Source of the DNA: Pseudomonas mandelii
GTDB lineage: Bacteria > Pseudomonadota > Gammaproteobacteria > Pseudomonadales > Pseudomonadaceae
Assembly (NCBI RefSeq): GCF_006438925.1
Contig: NZ_RCZA01000005.1
Location: forward strand, 186,001-250,000
Reading direction: 5' to 3'
Length of the DNA stretch: 64,000 nucleotides
Shown here: positions 9,631-17,479 of the stretch, piece after piece
Numbering within the stretch: position 1 is the stretch's first letter
Layout: each line of letters opens with the position of its first letter
The notes under the pieces: generated by a model
The model's database searches: none
Seen by the model: only the letters and a program-made list of their open reading frames with translations
What the model was told of the DNA's origin: nothing
Program-made: the position numbers and the translations under genes

Positions 9631-10223
9631 CTACGCTGTATTCCTTCCGCCGCTGCCCCTACGCGATGCGGGCGCGAATGGCCCTGCGCTACTGCGGCGT
9701 TGCGGTGAACATTGTCGAGGTCAGCCTGAAGGCCAAACCTGCCGAAATGCTGGCGCTGTCGAGCAAAGGCACGGTGCCGGTGCTGAGCGTCGACGGTCAG
9801 GTGATTGATGAAAGCCTGGCGATCATGCACTGGGCGTTGGCGCAGATCGATCCGCAGGATTGGTTGCTCAAGGATGATCCTGTCGGGCAGCAACTCATCG
9901 CTGGGCTGATCGAAGAAAACGATCAGGTGTTCAAGGTGCATCTGAATCGCTACAAGTACGCCGAGCGATACCCCGAGCAGCCAATGGTGTTTTATCGCGC
10001 CGAGGGTCAAGTGTTTTTGCGCAGGCTCGATGAGTTGCTGGAGGGACGCGACTACTTGCTGGCCGAGCATCCGAGCCTGGCGGATGTGGCGCTGATGCCG
10101 TTCGTGCGGCAGTTCGCTCATGTCGATCGCGAGTGGTTCGGGCAGTCGCCCTATCACCGTTTGCAGGCCTGGTTGCAGCGGTTTCTGGAGTCGGAGCTTT
10201 TTACATCGGTAATGAAAAAGTAA
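9627..10223 (+). CDS. Glutathione S-transferase family protein
   Basis: 198 residues with an N-terminal thioredoxin-like domain starting TTLYSFRRCPYAMRAR and an all-helical C-terminal domain. The CPYA motif places a cysteine at the glutathione site, as in omega/beta-like GSTs that make mixed disulfides rather than classical conjugates. KGTVPVL and DESLAIMHWAL match the cis-Pro and glutathione gamma-glutamyl binding segments. It starts inside the sbcC stop codon (ATGA), so it is co-translated with the nuclease, though no functional tie to SbcCD is known to me. Substrate unknown. Confidence 0.9.
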   Translation: MTTLYSFRRCPYAMRARMALRYCGVAVNIVEVSLKAKPAEMLALSSKGTVPVLSVDGQVIDESLAIMHWALAQIDPQDWLLKDDPVGQQLIAGLIEENDQVFKVHLNRYKYAERYPEQPMVFYRAEGQVFLRRLDELLEGRDYLLAEHPSLADVALMPFVRQFAHVDREWFGQSPYHRLQAWLQRFLESELFTSVMKK

Positions 10224-10241
10224 CTGGATGTTCGCGATCCG

Positions 10242-10331
10242 TGTAGGAGCTGCCGAAGGCTGCGATCTTTTGATCTTCGGCGGCAGCGACAATGCGAACA
10301 TCAAAAGATCGCAGCCTTCGGCAGCTCCTAC
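10242..10331. repeat. REP pair, GTAGGAGCTGCCGAAGG family, reversed topology
   Basis: Two inverted REP units, but in the opposite order from most others here: GTAGGAGC..GATCTTTTGAT comes first and ATCAAAAGATC..GCTCCTAC second, so the A/T ends face inward. It lies between convergent genes. Confidence 0.88.
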
Positions 10332-10339
10332 GGGTGGAC

Positions 10340-10597
10340 TCAGGCGAGAACTTCACACATCTGCAACACCGAGCAATCCACGTGGAACGGCCCGAAGAAA
10401 TCGTTCTGGCGTTCGATTGGCGGATTGCCGGCCAACAGCCCCAGGGCTTTCGCGGTTTCAATGTTACGAGCAAGGTTGTGATTGGCTTCGATAGTCCGTG
10501 CCACCGACCCCGCCGAGCCCTGTCCGATCCCCAGCAAGGAAGATCCATTGGTCATGAATGCCAGGAAGGCGATGACCCAAAGTCTGTGCCCTTTCAT
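10340..10597 (-). CDS. Small exported or membrane-anchored protein, unknown function
   Basis: 85 residues. Starts MKGHRLWVIAFLAFMTNGSS, a basic N-terminus followed by one hydrophobic stretch, so a signal peptide or single anchor. The rest is polar with two cysteines near the end (DCSVLQMCEVLA) that could form a disulfide in the periplasm. AGGAG lies about 9 bases before the ATG, which overlaps the stop of the upstream small gene by 4 bases (ATGA). The overlap and the ribosome site support a real gene. I do not recognise a family. Confidence 0.65.
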   Translation of the reverse strand: MKGHRLWVIAFLAFMTNGSSLLGIGQGSAGSVARTIEANHNLARNIETAKALGLLAGNPPIERQNDFFGPFHVDCSVLQMCEVLA

Positions 10598-10806
10598 TCC
10601 CCGGCGACTCCTGCGAGTTCAGCGTGATCGACCATCGCGGTTTGCGAACGGTGTTCAAACTGGATGCCGGGATGAGCGACTTGAATCGGCGCTTCAAGAG
10701 GTTGGCGCGATTGAGGCGAGAGGCTGACAACCAGCACCAGGACCCCATAAAGGGCGATAGCCAGGTAGGCGCCGTGTTTGGCAGAAGTGATGATTGCGCT
10801 GGCCAT
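10594..10806 (-). CDS. Small single-pass membrane protein, unknown function
   Basis: 70 residues from the start chosen here. An in-frame ATG exists 18 bases upstream at 10824, but GGAG stands 6 bases before the ATG at 10806, so the latter is preferred. The protein begins MASAIITSAKHGAYLAIALY and continues into GVLVLVVSLS, one membrane segment followed by a polar tail. It overlaps the next small gene by 4 bases. I do not know its function; the pair looks like a small two-gene operon. Confidence 0.65.
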   Translation of the reverse strand: MASAIITSAKHGAYLAIALYGVLVLVVSLSPQSRQPLEAPIQVAHPGIQFEHRSQTAMVDHAELAGVAGE

Positions 10807-10921
10807 GATGTTCTCCGCAGGCATGTTTCGATGCCCACAGAATCGATCAAAAAAGCGGTGATAACCACTCAGGGTTATCCATAGTAACCATCAGCTTCGT
10901 TAATCATTAAACCAAACTATC

Positions 10922-11047
10922 TCAGTCTTCAATAAAACTCATCAAGCGCTCGCGGGCCGCATCCGGCTCGTCTGAAACGGGCTGGGCAGCCGAAAGAATG
11001 GGGGTGGAATAGAGAAACAGAAGAACCACGGCCAGACGCATTGCCAT
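10922..11047 (-). CDS. 41-residue secreted peptide, unknown function
   Basis: A very small reading frame: the ATG at 11047 is preceded by AAGGA eight bases upstream. The product starts MAMRLAVVLLFLYSTPILSA, a textbook signal peptide with an expected cut after SAA or SA, leaving about 20 acidic residues ending RLMSFIED. A plausible sigma-70 promoter lies 45-73 bases upstream. Length, ribosome site and signal peptide together argue for a real gene despite the size. No family recognised. Confidence 0.6.
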   Translation of the reverse strand: MAMRLAVVLLFLYSTPILSAAQPVSDEPDAARERLMSFIED

Positions 11048-11091
11048 GCTGTCGATCCTTATCATGGGAAGGAGTCAAAAAATCAGCGTCA

Positions 11092-11120
11092 AATTTAAAC
11101 TTATGGCCATGTGATATCAA
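11092..11120 (-). promoter_or_regulatory. Putative sigma-70 promoter for the 41-residue peptide gene
   Basis: On the minus strand TTGATA (11115-11120) and TAAATT (11092-11097) are 17 bases apart, upstream of the small gene starting at 11047. Sequence match only. Confidence 0.4.
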
Positions 11121-11159
11121 GGAATACATTGATAGCAATATGATGCTGTCGTAAACGCG

Positions 11160-11236
11160 TTATGCAGGAGCGACATCACTCAGGTCTCTCGAAGCGTTTC
11201 AGCTCGATCGGCGCAAGTGACTTCGCTCCTGCATAA
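11160..11236. repeat. Inverted repeat, TTATGCAGGAGCGA arms
   Basis: TTATGCAGGAGCGA (11160-11173) is matched by its complement TCGCTCCTGCATAA (11223-11236), with about 49 bases between. It sits at the 3' side of the gene at 11256-11435 and resembles a diverged REP pair. The stretch 11121-11255 has nothing else evident. Confidence 0.7.
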
Positions 11237-11255
11237 AGGGTGCAGGGTTCAAATT

Positions 11256-11435
11256 TCAGGCTTGGGTCTTGTGATCCAGAGCCGCGTAAAAGTTGGCGCT
11301 CTGTTGCAGGTATTTCTGGGTGTAGCTTTGGGCGTGGGATTTTTTGTCGCTGATTTCAACGTTGGCGCTGGCTGGCAACGCAACGGTGGCAGAGATAGCG
11401 GAAGCGGCGATTACGGAGAAGAGATTGAAGTTCAT
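11256..11435 (-). CDS. 59-residue exported protein, unknown function
   Basis: The start is the ATG at 11435, preceded by GAGGAA; the open frame extends further upstream but without a comparable ribosome site. The product starts MNFNLFSVIAASAISATVAL and continues PASANV, a signal peptide with an ASA cleavage site, leaving a 36-residue polar mature part with tyrosines and glutamines (SYTQKYLQQSANFYAAL). It looks like one of the short periplasmic proteins (DUF-type) common in fluorescens-group genomes. No function known to me. Confidence 0.7.
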   Translation of the reverse strand: MNFNLFSVIAASAISATVALPASANVEISDKKSHAQSYTQKYLQQSANFYAALDHKTQA

Positions 11436-11590
11436 GACGGTATTCCTCGGATTCAGTTGGCTTGCTTGCCCGGTGGGGCCGTGAAGCAAACTTAACCTTC
11501 GAGGTTGGCGCCTTGAAATCTTTTGTAGCATTAGCAGATATCAGCGTCATTAATAGAAGGATGCAGGCCCCATCAACCGGGGCCTGCGGC

Positions 11591-12766
11591 CTATTGACGC
11601 ACCATGAACTTAAGGTCGCTCGGGGCGTCCATCGGCAGTTTTTGCACGGTTTTACCCAGCAGGCCTGTCTTTGAATCGCGCTCGACGACGACAATCTGGT
11701 TGCTTTTCTGATTGGCGATCAGCAAGAACTTGCCACTCGGATCGAGGCTGAACTCGCGCGGGTGATCGCCTTCTACGGAACGGCGCTGCAGCTCCTTAAG
11801 GTGCCCGGTCGCAGGATCGATGGCGAACACCAACAGCTGATTGGCGGTGCCACGGTTGCTGACGTAGAGGAACTTGCCATCGGTCGACGCGTGAAGCGCA
11901 GCGGCTGCCTTGTCCGAAACGGGTTGCCCCGCCGCCAACTCGACCATTTGCGTTTGCTTGAGTTGGCCATCCTTGTAATCGAACACCGCAACCTGCGCGC
12001 TCATTTCCATGGTCAGCCACGCGTGCTTGCCATCGGCGCTGAACAGTAGATGACGCGGCCCGCTGCCGGGTGGCAACTGGACAGACGCCGGTGTAGCAGC
12101 GGTCAAAGGCAGTTCCGGGTTAGCCTTGGGGTCGAAGCGGTAGGCAAAGATCTTGTCGGCGCCCAGGTCGTTGGAGAACACATACTGGCCGTCCGGCGAG
12201 GAAACCGTGGAATGCACGTGTGCCGACATCTGCCGCTCGGGATTGACCCGGCTTGATGGATGGCTGCTCATCTGTACCACGGGTTTGAGCTTGCCGTCGG
12301 CGTCCACCGGCAATACCGCCAGCGTGCCGCCCGGATCTTCAGCCACCGAATAGTTGCTGACAAACAGGTGACTGGCTTCAACGTTGAGGCCCGAATGCGT
12401 CGGCTCGTTGCCCAGGCTTTGCACCTGATTGATCAGGCTCAGCGCATGGGTTTTGGGATCGATCGCATAACTGCTGACGCGCCCTACCGGATCAGTTTGT
12501 CCCGGGCCGTTTTCGTTGACCACGAACAGGTGACGCTGGTCCTTGGACAGGGTCAGCCAGGATGGGTTTTCGCTCTTGATCACTTGCAGCGGCTTGGCAT
12601 CGATCTGCCCGGTAGCGCTGTCGAAGTTCAGGCGATAAATCCCCTGGCTCTGACCGGCCGTGTAGGAACCAACCAGCAACTGATAGTCGTCAGCCGACGC
12701 AACCTGAAAACCCATCGCGCCGACGCTCCCGGCCATCAACAATGGCCAAAGCTTATGCATCCTCAT
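11591..12766 (-). CDS. Periplasmic lactonase-family beta-propeller (6-phosphogluconolactonase-like)
   Basis: 391 residues from the ATG at 12766, chosen because GAGGA lies 8 bases upstream; in-frame ATGs at 12787 and 12790 would give a longer N-terminus. A signal peptide (HKLWPLLMAGSVGAMGFQVASA) is followed by seven-blade propeller repeats typical of the YbhE/Pgl lactonase family: YQLLVGSYT, GPRHLLFSADGKHAWL, FLYVSNRG and HPREFSLDPSGKFLLIANQ. Export suggests it acts on sugar lactones outside the cytoplasm rather than on 6-phosphogluconolactone. It overlaps the DUF5629 gene by 14 bases. The sugar-acid cluster upstream makes an aldonolactone substrate tempting but unproven. Confidence 0.83.
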   Translation of the reverse strand: MRMHKLWPLLMAGSVGAMGFQVASADDYQLLVGSYTAGQSQGIYRLNFDSATGQIDAKPLQVIKSENPSWLTLSKDQRHLFVVNENGPGQTDPVGRVSSYAIDPKTHALSLINQVQSLGNEPTHSGLNVEASHLFVSNYSVAEDPGGTLAVLPVDADGKLKPVVQMSSHPSSRVNPERQMSAHVHSTVSSPDGQYVFSNDLGADKIFAYRFDPKANPELPLTAATPASVQLPPGSGPRHLLFSADGKHAWLTMEMSAQVAVFDYKDGQLKQTQMVELAAGQPVSDKAAAALHASTDGKFLYVSNRGTANQLLVFAIDPATGHLKELQRRSVEGDHPREFSLDPSGKFLLIANQKSNQIVVVERDSKTGLLGKTVQKLPMDAPSDLKFMVRQ

Positions 12767-13049
12767 TCGCTTCTTCCTCGTCGTCATCACCGCGGAACGC
12801 GGTCATGCACACCAACCGGTGCTCACCGGAACTGCCGGTGATCAGCCAGCTTTGCAGGTCTGGATCGAAGGTCGCGGCCTCGACTTCGGCCGGGGTGAAT
12901 TCCCAGTGCTTGGACACACGACCGTCCAAGCATTCGATGTGCAGGTTATCGTCTTCATCAAGGGAGAATTCGAAGGCGTGCAGCCCGTCGATTTCCACCA
13001 TATCGCAGTGTTCGAGGGTGGCGAGCAAGGTGTCGGTTGCGGCGGTCAT
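12753..13049 (-). CDS. DUF5629-family small protein
   Basis: 98 residues, starting MTAATDTLLATLEHCDMVEI. The frame is open for 88 codons further upstream, but that part is the REP palindrome, so the ATG at 13049 is taken as the start. An acidic protein with a beta-rich core (HIECLDGRVSKHWEFTPAEV) and a Glu/Asp tail. I believe it belongs to the Pseudomonas-restricted DUF5629 family; no function is known. Its stop overlaps the start of the lactonase gene, so the two are probably co-transcribed. Confidence 0.7.
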   Translation of the reverse strand: MTAATDTLLATLEHCDMVEIDGLHAFEFSLDEDDNLHIECLDGRVSKHWEFTPAEVEAATFDPDLQSWLITGSSGEHRLVCMTAFRGDDDEEEANEDA

Positions 13050-13143
13050 GGCAGTCAATCTTTGAATGGGAAAGACGCAATGATAGCTCAATGCAGGAGC
13101 AACTCCGTGTCGGTCACTAAACTCACACACAACCCCGAACAAA

Positions 13144-13233
13144 TGTGGGAGCGAGCCTGCTCGCGAAAGCGGTGTATCAGCCAAGGTTGATATCGACTGA
13201 CACTCCGCCTTCGCGAGCAGGCTCGCTCCCACA
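13144..13233. repeat. REP pair, GTGGGAGCGAGCCTGCTCGC family
   Basis: Two inverted copies, each with an internal palindrome (GAGCCTGCTC), separated by about 40 bases. It lies between the aldehyde dehydrogenase stop and the DUF5629 start. Confidence 0.9.
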
Positions 13234-13251
13234 GGAGATTGTGCTCGGCGG

Positions 13252-14832
13252 TTACAGCGCGTCGCGGGACGGCTGCCCATCGACCAACCGCTGAATACGC
13301 AACGGATTGCCATTCTTCAACGCATCCGGCAGCAGGCTGTCGGGGTAGTTCTGGAAACACACCGGGCGCAGAAAACGGTCGATGGCCAAAGTGCCCACCG
13401 ACGTGCCGCGCGCATCGGAAGTTGCCGGATACGGACCGCCGTGGACCATCGAATCGCAGACTTCCACGCCGGTCGGATAGCCGTTGAGCAGGATCCGTCC
13501 GACCTTCTGTTCCAGCAACGGCGTCAGCTCAGCGAACTGCTCGAAGTCCGTCGGCTCGCCAATGATCGTCGCCGTCAGTTGCCCGTGCAGGCCGTTCAAC
13601 GCGGCGCTTAGTTGCGCCTGATCGGCGACTTCGACAAACACCGTGGTCGGGCCGAACACTTCCTCCTGCAGCACGTCATCGCCCTTGATCAACAGGCTGA
13701 CATCGGCCTTGAACAGTTGCGGCTGAGCCTGATTGCCCTGCTGTGCCTGGCCGGCCAGGTGCTCGATGCCCGGATGAGCGAGGAGTTTTTGCAGGCCTTT
13801 ACCATAGCTGCTCAAGGTTCCGGCATTAAGCATCGTTTGCGCCGGCTGATCGCCGATCAGACCCGCCACCTGTTGCATGAAGGTGGTGAACTGCGGCGAA
13901 CGAATACCGATCACCAAACCGGGATTGGTGCAGAACTGACCGCAGCCCTGCACCACCGAAGCGGTCAGGTCGCGGGCGACCGATTCGCCGCGAGTTTGCA
14001 GCGCCTGCGGCAACACGATCACAGGGTTGATGCTCGACATCTCGGCGAACACCGGAATGGGCTGCGCACGTGCTGCAGCCATGTCACACAACGCACGGCC
14101 GCCCTTGAGCGAGCCGGTAAAGCCAACCGCCCGAATTGCCGGATGCTTGACCAGCGCTTCGCCAACCCCACCGCCGTAGATCATGTTGAACACGCCGGCC
14201 GGCATGCCGGTTTTCTCAGCGGCGCGAATGATCGCATCGGCCACCTGTTCGGCTGTGGCCATGTGACCGCTGTGGGCCTTGAACACCACCGGGCAACCGG
14301 CGGCCAACGCCGACGCGGTGTCGCCGCCAGCCGTAGAGAACGCCAGCGGAAAGTTACTGGCGCCAAACACGGCGACCGGCCCGAGGCCGATGCGGTACTG
14401 ACGCAAGTCCGGACGCGGCAACGGTTGGCGCTCAGGCAGCGCCTGATCGATCCGTGCACCGTAGAAATCACCGCGACGCAGCACCTTGGCGAACAGACGC
14501 ATCTGGCCGCTGGTGCGACCGCGTTCGCCTTGAATGCGTGCGGCGGGCAGCGCGGTTTCGCGGCAGACCAGCGCCACAAAGTCATCGCCCAGCGCGTCCA
14601 GTTCATCGGCGATCGCATCGAGAAATTGCGCCCGACGTTCGGCGCTCAGGCTGCGATAGATCGGGTAAGCCGCACCGGCAGCCTTGGCGGCGGTATCGAC
14701 TTCTTCCGGAGTCGCCTGGGAGAAATCGAACGGCAACGCTTCGCCCGTGCTGGCGTCGATGCTCTGTAGATTGAGTTGACCGGCCGCACTGCGCTGACCG
14801 CCGATGTAGTTGTGACCAAGAATTCGGGTCAT
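13252..14832 (-). CDS. Alpha-ketoglutarate semialdehyde dehydrogenase (aldehyde dehydrogenase, NADP+)
   Basis: 526 residues, the usual length of the KGSADH-type aldehyde dehydrogenases. The start ATG at 14832 has AAGGAG six bases upstream; the frame extends 20 codons further without a site. Catalytic cysteine is about residue 301 in CGQFCTNPG, with the conserved EMSSINPV and AVFGASNFPLAF segments of the cofactor site. It should oxidise 2-oxoglutarate semialdehyde to 2-oxoglutarate, the last step of the oxidative pentose pathway, feeding the TCA cycle. It starts 10 bases after the AraD1 gene, so the two are co-transcribed. Confidence 0.9.
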   Translation of the reverse strand: MTRILGHNYIGGQRSAAGQLNLQSIDASTGEALPFDFSQATPEEVDTAAKAAGAAYPIYRSLSAERRAQFLDAIADELDALGDDFVALVCRETALPAARIQGERGRTSGQMRLFAKVLRRGDFYGARIDQALPERQPLPRPDLRQYRIGLGPVAVFGASNFPLAFSTAGGDTASALAAGCPVVFKAHSGHMATAEQVADAIIRAAEKTGMPAGVFNMIYGGGVGEALVKHPAIRAVGFTGSLKGGRALCDMAAARAQPIPVFAEMSSINPVIVLPQALQTRGESVARDLTASVVQGCGQFCTNPGLVIGIRSPQFTTFMQQVAGLIGDQPAQTMLNAGTLSSYGKGLQKLLAHPGIEHLAGQAQQGNQAQPQLFKADVSLLIKGDDVLQEEVFGPTTVFVEVADQAQLSAALNGLHGQLTATIIGEPTDFEQFAELTPLLEQKVGRILLNGYPTGVEVCDSMVHGGPYPATSDARGTSVGTLAIDRFLRPVCFQNYPDSLLPDALKNGNPLRIQRLVDGQPSRDAL

Positions 14833-14842
14833 GCCTATCTCC

Positions 14843-15835
14843 TTAAAGGGTGCCAACGGTGCCAGGCTCGAACGCCGCTTCAACCGGTGCAATACCGTTG
14901 ATCAACGGTGCGCCGAACTCGGCCTGACTGATCTCGAACACGTCACCCGGCTGGGTGCGAATGCCGTCGGCAAAGGACAAGGTCGCAGTGCCGAAGAAGT
15001 GAATGTGCACATCGCCCGGGCGCAGGAACTGGCTGTATTTGAAATGGTGGTACTCAAGGTTTTCCAGGCTGTGGCACATGTTGGCCTCGCCACTGAGAAA
15101 CTCGTTCTGCCACAGCACTTCGCCGTCGCGCAGGATGCGACTGGTGCCTGCCAGATGCTCCGGCAGCTCACCGACCCGAAGTTCCGGGCCATAACTGCAA
15201 CTGCGCAATTTGGAGTGGGCCAGGTACAGGTAATTCTTGCGTTCCATTACGTGATCGGAGAACTCATTGCCCACGGCAAAACCGAGTCGATACGGTTTGC
15301 CGTCGTGGCCGATGACGTAGAGCCCGCTGAGCTCCGGCTCCTCCCCCGCGTCTTCAGCAAACGGTGGCAGCGGGAACGGTTGGCCCGGACGCACGACGAT
15401 GCTGCCGTCGCCCTTGTAGAACCATTCCGGTTGCACGCCGGCCTGCCCCGTCGTCGGTTTGCCGCCCTCCACGCCCCATTTGAAGATGCGCATGGTGTCA
15501 GTCATCGCGGCTTCGTCGCCGACTTGCTGGTGCATCTTGTCCCGGGCCGACGCACTGCCCAAATGGGTCAGGCCCGTACCGCTGACCAGCATATGCGCCG
15601 GGTCCGGGTGATCCAGCGGTGGCAGGATGCGCAACGTGGCCAGCAGTTCGGCGTAGTCATGGCTGATACCCAGGCCCAGGGTTTTCACCTGCTGCTCAAG
15701 ATTGACGCCCGCCTCGATCGCGGCCAACGCCAGGTCGCGAACCGTGCGCGCATCCTGTACTTCGCGCACCAGACCTTCTTCGACCACGCCCACCCGGCGC
15801 TCGCCGTTACTCAATTCGAACTGAACTAAACGCAT
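14843..15835 (-). CDS. AraD1/GguC family protein, probable 2-keto-3-deoxy-pentonate dehydratase
   Basis: 330 residues of the fumarylacetoacetate-hydrolase superfamily, AraD1 (GguC) type: it opens MRLVQFELSNGERRVGVVEE and has the EPELSGLYVIGHDGKPYRLG and GDVHIHFFGTATLSFADGI segments typical of that family. The start is the ATG at 15835; the open frame upstream is REP sequence. AraD1 proteins sit beside arabinonate dehydratase and KGSADH genes, as here, and are thought to convert L-2-keto-3-deoxyarabonate to 2-oxoglutarate semialdehyde. The exact sugar is inferred. Confidence 0.85.
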   Translation of the reverse strand: MRLVQFELSNGERRVGVVEEGLVREVQDARTVRDLALAAIEAGVNLEQQVKTLGLGISHDYAELLATLRILPPLDHPDPAHMLVSGTGLTHLGSASARDKMHQQVGDEAAMTDTMRIFKWGVEGGKPTTGQAGVQPEWFYKGDGSIVVRPGQPFPLPPFAEDAGEEPELSGLYVIGHDGKPYRLGFAVGNEFSDHVMERKNYLYLAHSKLRSCSYGPELRVGELPEHLAGTSRILRDGEVLWQNEFLSGEANMCHSLENLEYHHFKYSQFLRPGDVHIHFFGTATLSFADGIRTQPGDVFEISQAEFGAPLINGIAPVEAAFEPGTVGTL

Positions 15836-15876
15836 GATTTTCTCCTGTAAACAATCTTGAAGTCGGCATCGCACCC

Positions 15877-15972
15877 TGTGGGAGCGAGACCGGCTTGCCG
15901 GCGAAGAGGCGGTCACATCCAACAGTAAGGCTGACTGACACTCCGCTTTCGCGAGCAGGCTCGCTCCCACAG
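15877..15972. repeat. REP pair, GTGGGAGCGAG family, unequal halves
   Basis: The half nearer the AraD1 gene has GAGACCGGCTTGCCGGCGAAG where the other half has the standard GAGCCTGCTCGCGAAAG form. The two halves therefore belong to different subtypes, unlike most pairs in the window. Confidence 0.8.
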
Positions 15973-15989
15973 TTGATAGGTGTGAATTC

Positions 15990-17312
15990 TCAGGTGCGGG
16001 TAGCGCCTCGGGCGCTGGCAGCGAACTGATCGGCCGGCAGTACGTGCTTGCGTTCCAGCAGGCGATAGACCACACCGGTCAGCACCAACCCGAACACCAT
16101 CACACCCGAAAGGAAATACAGGCCCGAGGCCAGGTTGCCGGTGTATTCCTTGAGCGCGCCGATCACGAACGGACCGATGTACCCGCCGAGGTTGCCCACC
16201 GAGTTGATCAAGGCGATCCCGGCCGCGGCACTGGCGCCGGCAAAGAAGCGGCCCGGCAAGGTCCAGAACACCGCGGTGCAGGAAAACAGCGCGAAGGCCA
16301 CCAGGCACAACGCCGCCAGTTGCAGCACCGGCACGGTCAGCCAGGCGCTGAGGAACAGGCCGATGGCACCCAACACGTAAAGCACCGCCAAGTGGCCGTA
16401 ACGATCATTCAAACGGTCGGAACTGCGCGGAATGATCAGCAACCCGATGATCCCGAAGATGTACGGCACCGATGACACAAAACCGGTCACCAGGTCCGTG
16501 CCACCGAACTGCTTGATCAGGGTCGGCAGCCACAAGCCCAGGCCGTAAATGCTCAGGGTCACCGGCAGATAGAACAGTGCCAGCAACAACACACGTTTGT
16601 CCTTGAGGGCGTGCAACGGATTGCCGTGGCGGGTCTGGCCGTATTCCTCAAGATCTTTTCTCAGTTCGCCGGTCAGCCAGTCCTTTTCGGCCTGGTCCAT
16701 CCACTTCACCTGTTTCGGACCGTCCGGCAGCCAACGCAGCACCGGCCAGGTCAACAGGATCGCCGGGGTGCCGATGACGATGAACAGCCACTGCCAGCCA
16801 TGCAGACCAAGAACGCCGTCCATGCCGAGCAGACCGCCGGACACCGGGCCGGTGATCAACATGGCGATGGGTTGGGAAAGGATGAATAACCCGAGGATCT
16901 TGCCGCGATGGCGCACCGGAAACCATTGGGTGATGTAGTACAGAACGCCCGGGAAGAATCCGGCTTCCGCCGCGCCGAGCAGAAAGCGCATCACATAGAA
17001 ACTGTGCGGCCCCTGGACGAAGGCCATGCCGATGGTGATGGCGCCCCAGGTGATCATGATTCGCGCGAACCAGCGCCGCGCGCCAAAGCGTTCGAGCATC
17101 AGGTTGCTGGGGATTTCCAGCAGGAAATAGCCAATGAAAAACAGCCCGGCACCCAGCCCGTAAGCCGCATCACCGATGCCGAGGTCGGCGCCCATGTGCA
17201 ATTTGGCGAAGCCTACGGCGGAGCGATCCACATAGGCGATCAGGTACAGCAGGATCAGGAAGGGAATCAGTTTCAGCGTTATGCGACGAATAAGCCGCAG
17301 TTCCTGGCTCAT
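15990..17312 (-). CDS. MFS transporter, anion:cation symporter type (sugar acid uptake)
   Basis: 440 residues with about twelve membrane segments. The N-terminal part reads RRITLKLIPFLILLYLIAYVDRSAVGFAKL, and GAAEAGFFPGVLYYITQWFP follows near residue 115; both are hallmarks of the ACS family that takes up organic and sugar acids such as galactonate or tartrate. It is the first gene of the leftward pentonate operon and is divergent from the arabinonate dehydratase gene across a region with two operator-like sites. Its likely cargo is the aldonate that the dehydratase uses, as no sugar dehydrogenase is present here. Confidence 0.88.
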   Translation of the reverse strand: MSQELRLIRRITLKLIPFLILLYLIAYVDRSAVGFAKLHMGADLGIGDAAYGLGAGLFFIGYFLLEIPSNLMLERFGARRWFARIMITWGAITIGMAFVQGPHSFYVMRFLLGAAEAGFFPGVLYYITQWFPVRHRGKILGLFILSQPIAMLITGPVSGGLLGMDGVLGLHGWQWLFIVIGTPAILLTWPVLRWLPDGPKQVKWMDQAEKDWLTGELRKDLEEYGQTRHGNPLHALKDKRVLLLALFYLPVTLSIYGLGLWLPTLIKQFGGTDLVTGFVSSVPYIFGIIGLLIIPRSSDRLNDRYGHLAVLYVLGAIGLFLSAWLTVPVLQLAALCLVAFALFSCTAVFWTLPGRFFAGASAAAGIALINSVGNLGGYIGPFVIGALKEYTGNLASGLYFLSGVMVFGLVLTGVVYRLLERKHVLPADQFAASARGATRT

Positions 17313-17399
17313 GAGATCGGTCTCCGATTGTTGTTGTTATAGAACCTCGGGGGACGCCTCTCGCGGAAAACCGCCAGGGCAATCCCTCCGTTGAGATGG

Positions 17400-17428
17400 A
17401 CTATATAGTAATACTATTTACTCAACAA
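17400..17428 (-). promoter_or_regulatory. Putative sigma-70 promoter of the MFS-araD1-aldehyde dehydrogenase operon
   Basis: Minus-strand TTGTTG (17423-17428) and TATAGT (17400-17405) are 17 bases apart. The FadR-type palindrome at 17405-17417 lies in the spacer and touches the -10 box, so a bound regulator would block polymerase. Confidence 0.55.
17405..17417. promoter_or_regulatory. FadR/GntR-type operator, perfect palindrome
   Basis: ATAGTAATACTAT is a perfect 6-1-6 palindrome. Its core TAGTAATACTA fits the tnGTnnnACna consensus of FadR-subfamily GntR regulators, and a FadR-type regulator gene lies at 19426 downstream of the dehydratase. Binding is inferred. Confidence 0.65.
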
Positions 17429-17479
17429 CACTTCCAAACTGCCGGTTTTGCGCTTATGTTACGCCTCAGCTCGAACAAT

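Noticed and set aside
11256..11531. 91-residue version of the small exported protein
   Set aside because: The first 32 codons lack a ribosome site and are Arg/Pro-rich; GAGGAA precedes the internal ATG, which begins a signal peptide.
13050..13313. N-terminal extension of the DUF5629 frame, with GASLLAKAECQ
   Set aside because: This peptide is a translated REP unit and appears in several unrelated extensions in the window.
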